Part shown: piece by piece, positions 43,079 to 51,012 of the stretch
Layout: each line of letters begins with the position of its first letter
How positions within the stretch are numbered: position 1 is the first letter of the stretch
From: E44-bin89 sp034409565
Lineage (GTDB): Bacteria; Chloroflexota; Dehalococcoidia; Dehalococcoidales; RBG-16-60-22
Direction of reading: 5' to 3'
Assembly: GCA_034409565.1 (NCBI GenBank)
Contig: DAOUMS010000002.1
Coordinates: forward strand, 78,436 to 142,435
DNA: 64,000 nucleotides
The notes under the pieces: generated by a model
Seen by the model: only the letters and a program-made list of their open reading frames with translations
Databases searched by the model: none
Told to the model about the DNA's origin: nothing
Translations under genes and position numbers: made by a program

Positions 43079-43714
43079 TTAGCCACTAAGCGCGAAAGGT
43101 GGATAACTGTCAGTGGTCAACAGGAAAGCATATGCGGCTACTCTCAGCGACCATCTATACACGCCGACAACAAAATCAAACAGGCCTCTTGGATACCGAC
43201 CAGTAAACAATATAGCGAACCATGCAATCACTACACACACTATTGCAGCAATCCAGAGGAACCATAGAATAATGCAGTGTGGTATAGCTAATAACCATTT
43301 CACTAATGGCAGCCAACGATTCAGTTCGTTTTTCGCGTCAGGGTATGGAATCTCAATGTGCACTACCTGGTCTTCGTCAGTCGATGGATATTCATCCGTG
43401 AGCAAATCAATATAAGCTGCAACACGAGCGCCGAACTTTGTCAGCGCCACATTCCAGTCAAACCACCATTTGGGATATTTCTGCCTGAATAGGAGCATTA
43501 ACACTATTGGCAGAAAAACGAGTCCCGCTGCAGCATATCGGTAGACCCACTCACCTGTCCCTTCCCATCCGAATTCAGCACTGGTTAATAAGCCAATAAC
43601 AATGACGATTGGAATAGCTGTGAAAATCCTGAAAAAAGTTGTTAGTCTGTTTAGATTTCTATCAGGGTAGTCGATGGACAAGCGAACTGGATACGCAGTT
43701 GAAGTTCTGGCCAT
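43079..43714 (-). CDS. DUF4389 membrane protein
   Basis: 211 residues with two DUF4389-type units: YPVRLSIDYPDRNLNRLTTFFRIF and IPYPDAKNELNRWLPLVKWLLAIPH each start a unit of two hydrophobic helices, ending with FAILFTGRYPRGLFDFVVG. Function unknown. GGAGGG precedes the ATG. The gene is flanked by 30-bp direct repeats, hinting that it was inserted as a unit. Confidence 0.82.
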   Translation of the reverse strand: MARTSTAYPVRLSIDYPDRNLNRLTTFFRIFTAIPIVIVIGLLTSAEFGWEGTGEWVYRYAAAGLVFLPIVLMLLFRQKYPKWWFDWNVALTKFGARVAAYIDLLTDEYPSTDEDQVVHIEIPYPDAKNELNRWLPLVKWLLAIPHCIILWFLWIAAIVCVVIAWFAILFTGRYPRGLFDFVVGVYRWSLRVAAYAFLLTTDSYPPFALSG

Positions 43715-43864
43715 AATACTCCCTCCTACTTATTACTACTTTGTTTAGATATTATAGCACTGGCTGTCAAGCATTATAACAGGCTCCATTTCTCAACGTG
43801 GCGCTCCGCCCTATTGGGAAAGCTGCAAGAGGTAAGTTGTGAGGCGTATGGTACTCTTTTCAGT

Positions 43865-43894
43865 CCTGGCGAGCCTGGATTTGTGACGTGGCGC
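43865..43894. repeat. 30-bp direct repeat, copy 2
   Basis: Begins CCTGGCGAGCCTGGATTTGT; second copy of the sequence at 42993-43022, on the other side of the DUF4389 gene and 90 bases before the candidate selenoprotein gene. Confidence 0.75.
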
Positions 43895-43982
43895 TTGCGG
43901 GGCATTGACAGAGTTACTATCTCAAAGTAGTATCAATCCAAGCAACGTAATTAATCTGCGGGTTTAGAGGAGGGTAGTTAAG

Positions 43983-44207
43983 ATGTCTGACGGGTGTTCA
44001 AATATCAAGAAATATATGTTTGCGGTTGCTATTGGTGCAGTTGGGGGTGGAATTCTGGCAACGTTAGCTACGCGAGCTATTCCTAAGATGATTCCAAGAA
44101 TGATGCAGAACATGATGTCTCATATGGGTGGAGAAGGTTGCAGCCCAGCTGAGATGTGACAGAAAATGATGGGGTCTTTGGAGAAGGCCGAGAGTGAAGC
44201 TGAGTAA
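43983..44207 (+). CDS. candidate small selenoprotein with in-frame TGA (or 58-residue Met-rich protein)
   Basis: A GGAGGG site precedes the ATG. The first 58 codons encode a short polar start, one membrane helix (MFAVAIGAVGGGILATLAT) and a Met-rich amphipathic stretch (RAIPKMIPRMMQNMMSHMGG) ending GCSPAEM, then TGA at 44157-44159. Reading through gives QKMMGSLEKAESEAE and a TAA at 44205-44207, a natural continuation of the Met/charged pattern. A hairpin fitting bacterial SECIS rules lies 13 bases after the TGA. If TGA is a stop, the protein is 58 residues (43983-44159). No Sec-machinery gene is in the window. Confidence 0.55.
44173..44189 (+). promoter_or_regulatory. SECIS-like hairpin after the in-frame TGA
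   Basis: GGTCTT (44173-44178) pairs with AAGGCC (44184-44189), one G-T pair, around the loop TGGAG (44179-44183). The loop starts 19 bases after the TGA and has G at its second position. Bacterial SECIS elements are described as needing about 16-37 bases and a G among the first loop bases. A chance hairpin is possible. Confidence 0.45.
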
Positions 44208-44290
44208 ACAAACTAAAAGTGATTTTAAGGGAGAATCATCAGACTATTGATAGTTTGGCAGAACGAGTTCTCATGCAAAAAAGGAAGTTC

Positions 44291-44365
44291 TGGCTCCCCG
44301 AGCTGGACTCGAACCAACAACCTAGCGGTTAACAGCCGCCCGCTCTACCATTGAGCTATCGGGGA
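44291..44365 (-). tRNA. tRNA-Asn (anticodon GTT)
   Basis: Acceptor TCCCCGA/TCGGGGA, D-arm TAGCTCAATGGTAGAGC, anticodon stem GGCGG/CCGCT with loop CTGTTAA, T-loop TTCGAGT, discriminator G and encoded CCA. Complete cloverleaf. Confidence 0.97.
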
Positions 44366-44417
44366 GTGCCGTGTCAGACCAAGTTTATTATCGTAATTCT
44401 GGCGGCTAAAGTCAAGA

Positions 44418-45206
44418 TTACTCCTGGTTGCCGAACGACCATATGGCCAGCAAAATCATTGTCGCCCCGAACGCGGCCAGAATGGCGATTTCGTTCCAGA
44501 GCGTCAGCGTGTACCCGAACAGGCTGATTCCGTAAGTCGCGTCCGGGGTCGCACCGAGCACCACCTGGCGGATGGGGGCAATGCCGTAGGTGGCCGGGTT
44601 GACCTTCACCAGCACGTTCATCCACTGCGGCAGGTTCTGCAACGGGAAGAACGCCCCGGAAAGAAATACCATGGGGAACATCAGCATCTGCATCGTGGCC
44701 TGAAATGCCTCCATGGAGCGGATGCGGGTGGCCAGCAGGACGCCGAATGAACCCAGGGAGGCGGCCAGCAGGAACATGAGCGGCAGGAGCGCCAGCACCG
44801 TTCCGATGGAGAGGGAAACACCGATAAGCGGGGCAAAGGCGAGTATCAGTATTCCCTGAAGCAGGGCAATGGTGGCTGCTCCCAGAGCCTTGCCGGTGGC
44901 CACGGCGGCGCGGCTGATGGGTGCCACCAGCACTTCCTTGAGGAAGCCGAACTCGCGGTCCCAGACCACGGAAACCCCGGACATGAACGAGCTCATCAGC
45001 ACCGTCATGCCGATGATGCCGGGGTACATAAACTGGGTGAAGTCAAAGCCCGCGCCGAGGACGCCCATTCTGGCGCTGAGCCCGCTGCCGAAGACGAAGA
45101 GGAACAGGAGCGGAAAAGTAAATGACCCCAGCAGACGCATCCGGTCGTGCCAGAAGCGCAACAGGTCACGGTACCAGATGGTATAGATACCACGCAGTTG
45201 ATTCAT
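44418..45206 (-). CDS. ABC-2 type transporter permease (DrrB-like)
   Basis: 262 residues with six predicted helices. The ABC2_membrane pattern (FGSGLS, FMYPGIIGMTVLMSSFMSGVSVVWDREFGFLKEVLVAPISR, MLMFPMVFLSGAFFPLQNLPQWM, PATYGIAPIRQ) is clear. Pairs with the ATPase 9 bases upstream to form a drug/lipid exporter of the daunorubicin-resistance type. AGGAGG before the ATG. Confidence 0.94.
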   Translation of the reverse strand: MNQLRGIYTIWYRDLLRFWHDRMRLLGSFTFPLLFLFVFGSGLSARMGVLGAGFDFTQFMYPGIIGMTVLMSSFMSGVSVVWDREFGFLKEVLVAPISRAAVATGKALGAATIALLQGILILAFAPLIGVSLSIGTVLALLPLMFLLAASLGSFGVLLATRIRSMEAFQATMQMLMFPMVFLSGAFFPLQNLPQWMNVLVKVNPATYGIAPIRQVVLGATPDATYGISLFGYTLTLWNEIAILAAFGATMILLAIWSFGNQE

Positions 45207-45215
45207 GTTATCCTC

Positions 45216-46199
45216 CTAGCGCCGCGAGTGGCGGCCGTGCTGGCGAACCATTGCCTTGAAGGTATCGCTGACGTCTTCCTCGCGTATCTCCCTTCCGGTG
45301 AGCTTGAGAAAGACGTCATCCAGGCTGGGGCGGCGCATGCTTACACTGACTATAAGGGTGCTGAATTCGCGCAGCAAAACGGGGAGAAACTCTTCCCCGT
45401 TGGCAACCTCAAAACAGAGCCCATCACCGTCATGCCTGGCCTCAATCTGATAGCGGCGCCTGATTTCCTCCGCCGCCCGGTCATTATCGCCGGTCCTCAG
45501 CGATACGATGTCCTTGCCTACCATCCTTTTCAGTTTCGCTGGCGTGTCCATGGCAATGAGTTTGCCATAGTCAATAACGGCAATGCGGTCGGCTTTATTG
45601 GCCTCGTCCATGTAGTGCGTGGTGAGGAAGATGGTCGTCCCTTCCTCCCGACGCAGCTCAAGGATATACTCCCACATGCGATTTCTGGTCTGCGGGTCGA
45701 GCCCGAGCGTTGGCTCATCGAGGAAGAGGACCTTGGGATGGTGCAGCAGTCCTCTTGCCAGCTCCAGTCGCCGTTTCATTCCCCCGGAATAGGTACGCAC
45801 CTGGTTGTGGCGCTTGTCCCAGAGTTCCATCATCTTGAGCAACTGTTCGATACGCGCCTTGCGGACTGAGGCAGGGACGCCGTAAACGAGCGCGTGAAAG
45901 CGCAGGTTCTGCAGACCATTGAGCCTTTCATCGAGGCTGGGGTCCTGAAAAACAAGGCCTATCTGCTGACGCACCTGGCTCTGCTGTTGCACCACGTCCA
46001 GGCCGGCAATGCTGGCCCGACCGGAGGTCGGCCTGGTCAGCGTGCAGAGGATATTGATGGTGGTGGTCTTCCCCGCCCCGTTCGGGCCCAGAAAGCCGAA
46101 TATCTCCCCCGGCTTAACGCTGAAGCTGATGTTGTTCACCGCCACCAGGTCGCCAAACTTTTTTATCAAATTCTCAACTTCAATTATATTTTCCGTCAT
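45216..46199 (-). CDS. ABC transporter ATP-binding protein (DrrA-like)
   Basis: 327 residues. Walker A GPNGAGKTTT, Q-loop VFQDPS, signature YSGGMKRRLELARGL, Walker B VLFLDEPTLGLD and H-loop TTHYMDEA, followed by a DrrA-type C-terminal domain of about 90 residues (SVSMRRPSLDDVFLKLTGREI). Drives the adjacent ABC-2 permease. Substrate unknown. Confidence 0.96.
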   Translation of the reverse strand: MTENIIEVENLIKKFGDLVAVNNISFSVKPGEIFGFLGPNGAGKTTTINILCTLTRPTSGRASIAGLDVVQQQSQVRQQIGLVFQDPSLDERLNGLQNLRFHALVYGVPASVRKARIEQLLKMMELWDKRHNQVRTYSGGMKRRLELARGLLHHPKVLFLDEPTLGLDPQTRNRMWEYILELRREEGTTIFLTTHYMDEANKADRIAVIDYGKLIAMDTPAKLKRMVGKDIVSLRTGDNDRAAEEIRRRYQIEARHDGDGLCFEVANGEEFLPVLLREFSTLIVSVSMRRPSLDDVFLKLTGREIREEDVSDTFKAMVRQHGRHSRR

Positions 46200-46378
46200 G
46201 TCTCACCGTATATTATAAATATGGTAATTTGGCCGTCATCCATATGGCCTGGGCCACGTATCCCTTTTAAGGATGGGCCTGTTACTATTCTAGCACTTCG
46301 AGCCTGTCATTGTTTAGCGGCCGTGAAATGCGGTAATATGAAATATAAGAGGCTTTCCTGAAGGAGATTACCTGATAA

Positions 46379-46960
46379 ATGAGGGTGAGATACGGTTATC
46401 CAGGTGATGGTCTTAATGCCATCCTGATACTGGTCATTATCAATTTCGTGGTTTTCTTCGCTACCCTTATCCGGTCTGAGCTCATTTACTTCCTCGGCTT
46501 TCAGCCAGCGGCGTTCTTTTCCCGACCCTGGACGGTGGTGACCGCCATGTTTGTCCACGGCGGGTTCTGGCATATCTTCGCCAACATGCTGACTCTCTAT
46601 TTCTTTGGCAGCTACTTCTCCAGGCTGGTTGGCCGCGGCCGATTTCTCCTGGTCTACTTTGCCGGGGGCATAGTGGGCAATCTCCTGTTCTGGGCGCTGG
46701 CCTATCCGCTAGCGGTGGCCGTCGGCGCCTCCGGCGCCGTGTTTGCCGTTGCCGGCGGGCTGGTGGTGATGCGGCCAAAGCTGCCGGTGATTATCTTCCC
46801 CATCCCCATCCCGGTCCCGCTCTGGGTGGCTATCATCGGGGGCTTCCTGCTGCTCTCCTTTATGCCGTCGGTCGCCTGGCAGGCCCACCTGGGAGGGCTT
46901 ATTGTAGGCCTGATTGCCGGCTTTATTTCCCGCCGGAGGGAAAGGTACCTCGTCTTTTGA
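46379..46960 (+). CDS. rhomboid-family intramembrane serine protease
   Basis: 193 residues, six helices. FVHGGFWHIFANMLTLYFFG contains the HxxxN element, GASGAVFAVAGG the catalytic serine (S118), and WQAHLGGLIVG the catalytic histidine (H170). Cleaves membrane helices; target unknown. AAGGAG lies 13 bases before the ATG, somewhat distant. Confidence 0.93.
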   Translation: MRVRYGYPGDGLNAILILVIINFVVFFATLIRSELIYFLGFQPAAFFSRPWTVVTAMFVHGGFWHIFANMLTLYFFGSYFSRLVGRGRFLLVYFAGGIVGNLLFWALAYPLAVAVGASGAVFAVAGGLVVMRPKLPVIIFPIPIPVPLWVAIIGGFLLLSFMPSVAWQAHLGGLIVGLIAGFISRRRERYLVF

Positions 46961-46978
46961 TGCGCTGGCGTGGTCAGC

Positions 46979-47008
46979 TTGACTTTAACCGGTGCTGTTC
47001 CTTATAAT
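46979..47008 (+). promoter_or_regulatory. sigma70-type promoter for the tRNA operon
   Basis: TTGACT (46979-46984) and a perfect TATAAT (47003-47008) with an 18-base spacer, 35 bases before tRNA-Thr(TGT). Confidence 0.8.
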
Positions 47009-47043
47009 AACTAGCTGGTTAGCTTGTTGTTGACCAGGCTATC

Positions 47044-47117
47044 GCCTGAGTAGCTCAGTTGGTCAGAGCAGCTGTCTTGTAAACAGCAGGTCGTGGGTTC
47101 GAATCCCCCCTCAGGCT
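47044..47117 (+). tRNA. tRNA-Thr (anticodon TGT)
   Basis: Acceptor GCCTGAG/CTCAGGC, anticodon stem GCTGT/ACAGC with loop CTTGTAA, T-loop TTCGAAT, discriminator T. CCA is not encoded (CCG follows). Confidence 0.97.
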
Positions 47118-47134
47118 CCGGGGTTTGAGATTGT

Positions 47135-47221
47135 GGAGGGGTGCCGGAGTGGTTAATCGGAGCAGTCTGTAAAACTGCCGCCCTAAGGGCTACACAGGTT
47201 CGAATCCTGTCCCCTCCACCA
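47135..47221 (+). tRNA. tRNA-Tyr (anticodon GTA)
   Basis: Class II tRNA: acceptor GGAGGGG/CCCCTCC, anticodon stem GCAGT/ACTGC with loop CTGTAAA, long variable arm CGCCCTAAGGGC, T-loop TTCGAAT, A discriminator and encoded CCA. Confidence 0.97.
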
Positions 47222-47278
47222 GAACATATTGTTTCTGGAAGGTAATATTCCGCGTTCCGGGTAAGAACGGGGCGGTGG

Positions 47279-47307
47279 TTGACTTTTCATAAACATTACC
47301 TTAAAAT
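47279..47307 (+). promoter_or_regulatory. sigma70-type promoter for tRNA-Thr(GGT)-tuf
   Basis: TTGACT (47279-47284), 17-base spacer, TAAAAT (47302-47307); 15 bases before tRNA-Thr(GGT) and in a good position to drive tuf as well. Confidence 0.75.
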
Positions 47308-47322
47308 TAGCTTTGTAATTAT

Positions 47323-47395
47323 GCCCACATAGCTCAGTCGGTAGAGCACGTTCTTGGTAAGAACGGGGTCACCAGTTCGAATCTGGTTGTGGGCT
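47323..47395 (+). tRNA. tRNA-Thr (anticodon GGT)
   Basis: Acceptor GCCCACA/TGTGGGC, anticodon stem CGTTC/GAACG with loop TTGGTAA, T-loop TTCGAAT, discriminator T. Located 21 bases before the tuf start, so probably processed from a tRNA-mRNA transcript. Confidence 0.97.
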
Positions 47396-47416
47396 TGGTA
47401 GAAAACGGAGGTTGAA

Positions 47417-48622
47417 ATGGCAAAACAGAAATTCGAAAGGACCAAGCCACATATAAACGTAGGGACCATCGGTCACGTTGACCACGGAAAAACGACGCTG
47501 ACGTCAGCGATTACGCTGACGCTGTCCAAGGCGGTAGGCACCACCAGCTTCCGCGCCTTTGAGTCAATCGATAATGCTCCAGAAGAAAAGGCACGCGGTT
47601 TGACCATTGCCATCGCCCACATTGAGTATGAGACGCAAAAACGGCACTACGCCCACATCGACTGCCCGGGCCATGCTGACTACATCAAGAACATGATTAC
47701 TGGTGCTGCCCAGATGGACGGTGCCATTCTGGTGGTCAGCGCTCCCGACGGGCCGATGCCACAGACCAGAGAGCATGTTCTCCTGGCGCGCCAGGTGATG
47801 GTGCCGCGCATCGTGGTCGCTTTAAATAAAGTGGATGCCATGGAAGACGAGGAGCTTTTGGAGCTGGTGGAGATGGAGGTGAGAGAGCTGCTCAGCAACT
47901 ACGAGTTCCCGGGCGATGAGATACCGGTGGTGCGGGTGAGTGCCCTTAAAGCGCTGGAGTGTGGCTGCGGCAAGCGCGAATGCCAGTGGTGCGGCCCGAT
48001 ACTGAAATTGATGGATGCCGTTGATGATTATATCCCGCTGCCGGTCCGGCCCAAGGACAAGCCATTCCTGATGGCGGTAGAAGATGTCTTCAGCATCAAG
48101 GGTCGTGGCACGGTGCCCACCGGCAGGGTGGAGCGTGGCGTGATTAAAGCTGGGGACGAGGTTGAAATTGTGGGTTTGCACCACGAGCCGAAAAAAGTGG
48201 TGGCTACCAGCCTGGAGATGTTCCACAAGACGCTGGACTATGCTGAGCCCGGTGATGCGGTGGGCATCCTGCTGCGCGGCGTGGAGCGTGAAGATATCGA
48301 GCGCGGCCAAGTGCTGGCGGCGCCTGGCTCGATTAAACCACATACCTATGCTGAAGCCAATGTCTACGTCCTGACCAAGGAGGAGGGCGGCCGGCATACG
48401 CCGTTCTTCAATGGCTATAAACCGCAGTTCTACATCCAGACCACCGATGTTACCGGCTCTATCGAGCTTCCGGAAGGGGTGGAGATGGTGATGCCTGGCG
48501 ACAATATTACCATGAAGTTAAAGCTCATCTACCCGGTGGCGATGGAGCAGGGTCTGCGTTTTGCTATCCGTGAAGGAGGCAGGACGGTAGGGTCCGGTAC
48601 CATCAGCAAAATTATAGAGTAG
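47417..48622 (+). CDS. tuf: translation elongation factor Tu
   Basis: 401 residues, full length. GTP-binding motifs GHVDHGKTT, DCPGHADY and NKVD; switch I reads EEKARGLTIA instead of the common EERERGITI. Delivers aminoacyl-tRNA to the ribosome. Residues 182-192 carry a CxCxxxxCxxC set (ECGCGKRECQWCG) at the end of the G domain, likely a zinc site seen in only some EF-Tu lineages. First protein gene of the tuf-secE-nusG-rpl run. Confidence 0.98.
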   Translation: MAKQKFERTKPHINVGTIGHVDHGKTTLTSAITLTLSKAVGTTSFRAFESIDNAPEEKARGLTIAIAHIEYETQKRHYAHIDCPGHADYIKNMITGAAQMDGAILVVSAPDGPMPQTREHVLLARQVMVPRIVVALNKVDAMEDEELLELVEMEVRELLSNYEFPGDEIPVVRVSALKALECGCGKRECQWCGPILKLMDAVDDYIPLPVRPKDKPFLMAVEDVFSIKGRGTVPTGRVERGVIKAGDEVEIVGLHHEPKKVVATSLEMFHKTLDYAEPGDAVGILLRGVEREDIERGQVLAAPGSIKPHTYAEANVYVLTKEEGGRHTPFFNGYKPQFYIQTTDVTGSIELPEGVEMVMPGDNITMKLKLIYPVAMEQGLRFAIREGGRTVGSGTISKIIE

Positions 48623-48626
48623 GTTT

Positions 48627-48794
48627 ATGGCTAAAAAAAGCGAAGCCAGAGGCATAATACATCTCGCCTGCACTGAATGCAGGGAGAGAACATATACCAC
48701 GACGAAGAATCGCAAGAATGATTCTCAGAGACTGGAATTGAATAAATACTGCCCTCGTTGTCGTACGGTGCGACTTCATCGAGAGGTTAAGTAG
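48627..48794 (+). CDS. rpmG: 50S ribosomal protein L33
   Basis: 55 residues: MAKKSEARGIIHLACTECRE, YTTTKNRKND, LELNKYCPRCRTVRLHREVK. The two CxxC pairs mark the zinc-binding form. Sits 4 bases after tuf, before secE, its usual place. Confidence 0.96.
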   Translation: MAKKSEARGIIHLACTECRERTYTTTKNRKNDSQRLELNKYCPRCRTVRLHREVK

Positions 48795-48817
48795 TACGAC
48801 AGGTTGGAGAGGTAGGG

Positions 48818-49039
48818 ATGCCTGCGGCGGTACATCATTCAGCGACGACCAAGCGTTCACGGTTAAGGTTCATCGGCGAGATTATCACCGAGTTAAAGAA
48901 GGTGGTCTGGCTCTCCCGACGGGAGGTCCTTTATTTATCAACTCTGGTGCTGGTGATATCGGTCGCCGCCGGCCTGGTACTGGGAGCAATTGATTACGGT
49001 TTTGCCGCCCTCGTGGAAGATGTTTTTGTGGGCCACTAA
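48818..49039 (+). CDS. secE: preprotein translocase subunit SecE
   Basis: 73 residues with a single membrane helix (VLYLSTLVLVISVAAGLVLG) after the conserved amphipathic FIGEIITELKKVVWLSRREV. Essential clamp of the SecYEG channel. Well-spaced GGAG before the ATG; the order rpmG-secE-nusG is canonical. Confidence 0.95.
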   Translation: MPAAVHHSATTKRSRLRFIGEIITELKKVVWLSRREVLYLSTLVLVISVAAGLVLGAIDYGFAALVEDVFVGH

Positions 49040-49112
49040 AAGCTTATTTACGCCAATGACCGCAGACAAGTTCGCATCATGCCTGAGCCAAATATGAACG
49101 TTGAGGTAATCC

Positions 49113-49646
49113 GTGGCGGATAACGGAACAAACTGGTACGTCATCCACACCTACTCGGGGTATGAGGAAAGGGTGAAGAAAAACCTCGAGCAGCGGCGCA
49201 ATTCCATGGATGCGGCTGATGAAATACTGAAGGTCGTCATCCCCACCGAGGATGAAATTGAGGTGAAAAATGGCCAGCGACGTACCGTGACCAAGAAAAT
49301 CCTGCCCGGATACGTCCTGGTACAGATGAAAATGACCGACCAGAGCTGGGGCGTGGTGCGGAATACGCCCGGTGTTACCGGCTTTGTGGGAAGCGGGGGC
49401 AAGCCAACGCCACTCCAGGAGAATGAAGTCGGCCAGATTTTAAAGCAGATGGAAGCCGAGGCGCCCAAGGTGAAGGTCGGCTTCCGCCGCGGGCAGAGCG
49501 TCCGGGTCACCGATGGCCCGTTTATCGATTTTGTGGGCGTGGTGGATGAAATCAATACCGAGAAAGGCAAAATCAAGGTGCTGCTGTCCCTTTTCGGTCA
49601 GGAAACACCGGTGGAACTCGACTTTTTGCAGGTGGAAAAGCTTTAG
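49113..49646 (+). CDS. nusG: transcription termination/antitermination factor NusG
   Basis: 177 residues. NGN domain begins NWYVIHTYSGYEERVKKNLEQR; LPGYVLVQMKM, VRNTPGVTGFVG and the C-terminal KOW motif GQSVRVTDGPFIDFVGVVDEIN are all present. Binds RNA polymerase and ribosomes, coupling the two. Start is GTG, preceded by GAGG. Confidence 0.97.
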   Translation: MADNGTNWYVIHTYSGYEERVKKNLEQRRNSMDAADEILKVVIPTEDEIEVKNGQRRTVTKKILPGYVLVQMKMTDQSWGVVRNTPGVTGFVGSGGKPTPLQENEVGQILKQMEAEAPKVKVGFRRGQSVRVTDGPFIDFVGVVDEINTEKGKIKVLLSLFGQETPVELDFLQVEKL

Positions 49647-49664
49647 CTAGCTTGAGGAGATAAG

Positions 49665-50099
49665 ATGGCGAAGAAGGTAAGGGCGATAATAAAACTGCAG
49701 ATTCCGGCCGGCCAGGCAAATCCGGCACCGCCGGTGGGTCCGGCACTGGGCCAGCACGGTATCAATATCATGCAGTTCTGCAAGGAATATAACGACCGCA
49801 CCTCCTCACAGGCCGGCTCTATTGTCCCGGTGGAGATTACCGTCTTTGAGGACCGGTCATTCACCTTTATTACCAAGACACCGCCGGCCACCGACCTGCT
49901 GAAAAAAGCACTCGGTGTGGAGAAGGGGAGCGGCAGTCCCGCTCATGAAGAAGCCGGTACTCTTTCCCGTGACAAACTGCGTGAAATCGCTCAGGTGAAA
50001 GCCAAAGACCTGAGCGCCAACAGCATAAAAGAGGCGGAAAAAATCATTGCTGGTACCGCCCGGAGTATGGGAATCAAGGTAGAACAGGAAAATGACTAA
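49665..50099 (+). CDS. rplK: 50S ribosomal protein L11
   Basis: 144 residues. Opens with KVRAIIKLQIPAGQANPAPP and has GPALGQHGINIMQFCKEYN, the thiostrepton-site proline helix, and the rRNA-binding C-terminal domain (GTARSMGIKVE). Overlaps rplA by 8 bases. Confidence 0.98.
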   Translation: MAKKVRAIIKLQIPAGQANPAPPVGPALGQHGINIMQFCKEYNDRTSSQAGSIVPVEITVFEDRSFTFITKTPPATDLLKKALGVEKGSGSPAHEEAGTLSRDKLREIAQVKAKDLSANSIKEAEKIIAGTARSMGIKVEQEND

Positions 50100-50805
50100 A
50101 CACGGTAAGAAATACAACGAGGCAACCCAGGTAATCGACAGGACAAAAACATATGCGCCAGAGGAGGCAATCGAGCTGGCGAAAAAGACGGCGCACGCCA
50201 GCTTTGACGAGACCGTGGAGCTGCACCTGCGCATGGGCGTTGACCCGCGCAATGCCACACAGCAGGTTCGCGGGGTGGCGCTGCTCCCTTACGGTCTGGG
50301 CAAGAAAGTAAGGGTTCTTGTCTTTGCTCAGGGAGAGGCGGTTAGAACCGCCGAGTCCGCCGGCGCCGACCACGTTGGCGGTGATGAACTGGTCAAGAAG
50401 ATTGAGGCTGGCTGGCTGGAGTTTGATACCGCCATTGCCACGCCGGAAATGATGGGCAAAGTGGGCAAGCTGGGCAAGATTCTGGGACGCAGGGGACTGA
50501 TGCCCAACCCCAAGGCGGGAACCGTCGTCCCCGCCGAGGACCTCACCCGCGTTATCGAGGATTCCAGGAAAGGCCGCGTTGAATTCAAGCTGGACCGCAC
50601 CGCCATCATTCACGTGCCGCTGGGCAAGGTCAGCTTTGATAATGAGCAGTTGCTGGGCAATCTGACGGCCCTTGTCGAGGCCTTGATGAAGGCCAAACCC
50701 AGTGGTGCCAAGGGGCAATACGTCAGGACCGCCGTGCTGACAACAACCATGGGGCCGGGAATACACCTTGACCTGAGGCCAACCCTGGCGCTCACCAGCA
50801 GTTAA
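50092..50805 (+). CDS. rplA: 50S ribosomal protein L1
   Basis: 237 residues. VELHLRMGVDPRNATQQVRG, LGRRGLMPNPKAGTV and VEFKLDRTAIIHVPLGKVSF are L1 signatures. Besides binding 23S rRNA, L1 typically represses its own rplKA mRNA. Translationally coupled to rplK. Confidence 0.98.
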   Translation: MTKHGKKYNEATQVIDRTKTYAPEEAIELAKKTAHASFDETVELHLRMGVDPRNATQQVRGVALLPYGLGKKVRVLVFAQGEAVRTAESAGADHVGGDELVKKIEAGWLEFDTAIATPEMMGKVGKLGKILGRRGLMPNPKAGTVVPAEDLTRVIEDSRKGRVEFKLDRTAIIHVPLGKVSFDNEQLLGNLTALVEALMKAKPSGAKGQYVRTAVLTTTMGPGIHLDLRPTLALTSS

Positions 50806-50811
50806 TGCCGG

Positions 50812-50840
50812 TTTACTTTTTCGGTTTAACCGGGTAGAAT
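50812..50840 (+). promoter_or_regulatory. promoter for rplJL
   Basis: TTTACT (50812-50817) and TAGAAT (50835-50840) with a 17-base spacer, directly upstream of the L10 leader. Confidence 0.6.
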
Positions 50841-51012
50841 AGAAGAGACAACAGAATAGTCTGTCCTGAGACAGCGGGTGCCGGAAACGGCTTAATTAAT
50901 GTGCCTGCCGAGGATGTTAGAGAAACCAGATAAGCTGGATTTTAATGTCCCTGTGTGGCGAGCACAGGGATTTTTTCATGGCCAGACTGGGGAGTTCAGG
51001 AGGTGATAAGTA
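50841..51012 (+). promoter_or_regulatory. ribosomal protein L10 leader
   Basis: Structured 5' leader of rplJ with the conserved TGCCTGCCGAGGATGTTAG segment (about 50902-50920) typical of L10 leaders, which bind the L10-L12 complex for feedback control. An intrinsic terminator follows at 50949-50976. Confidence 0.8.
50949..50976 (+). terminator. attenuator terminator in the L10 leader
   Basis: CCCTGTG (50949-50955) and CACAGGG (50963-50969) form a perfect 7-bp stem with a 7-base loop, followed by ATTTTTT. It lies before rplJ, so regulation by premature termination is likely. Confidence 0.85.
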
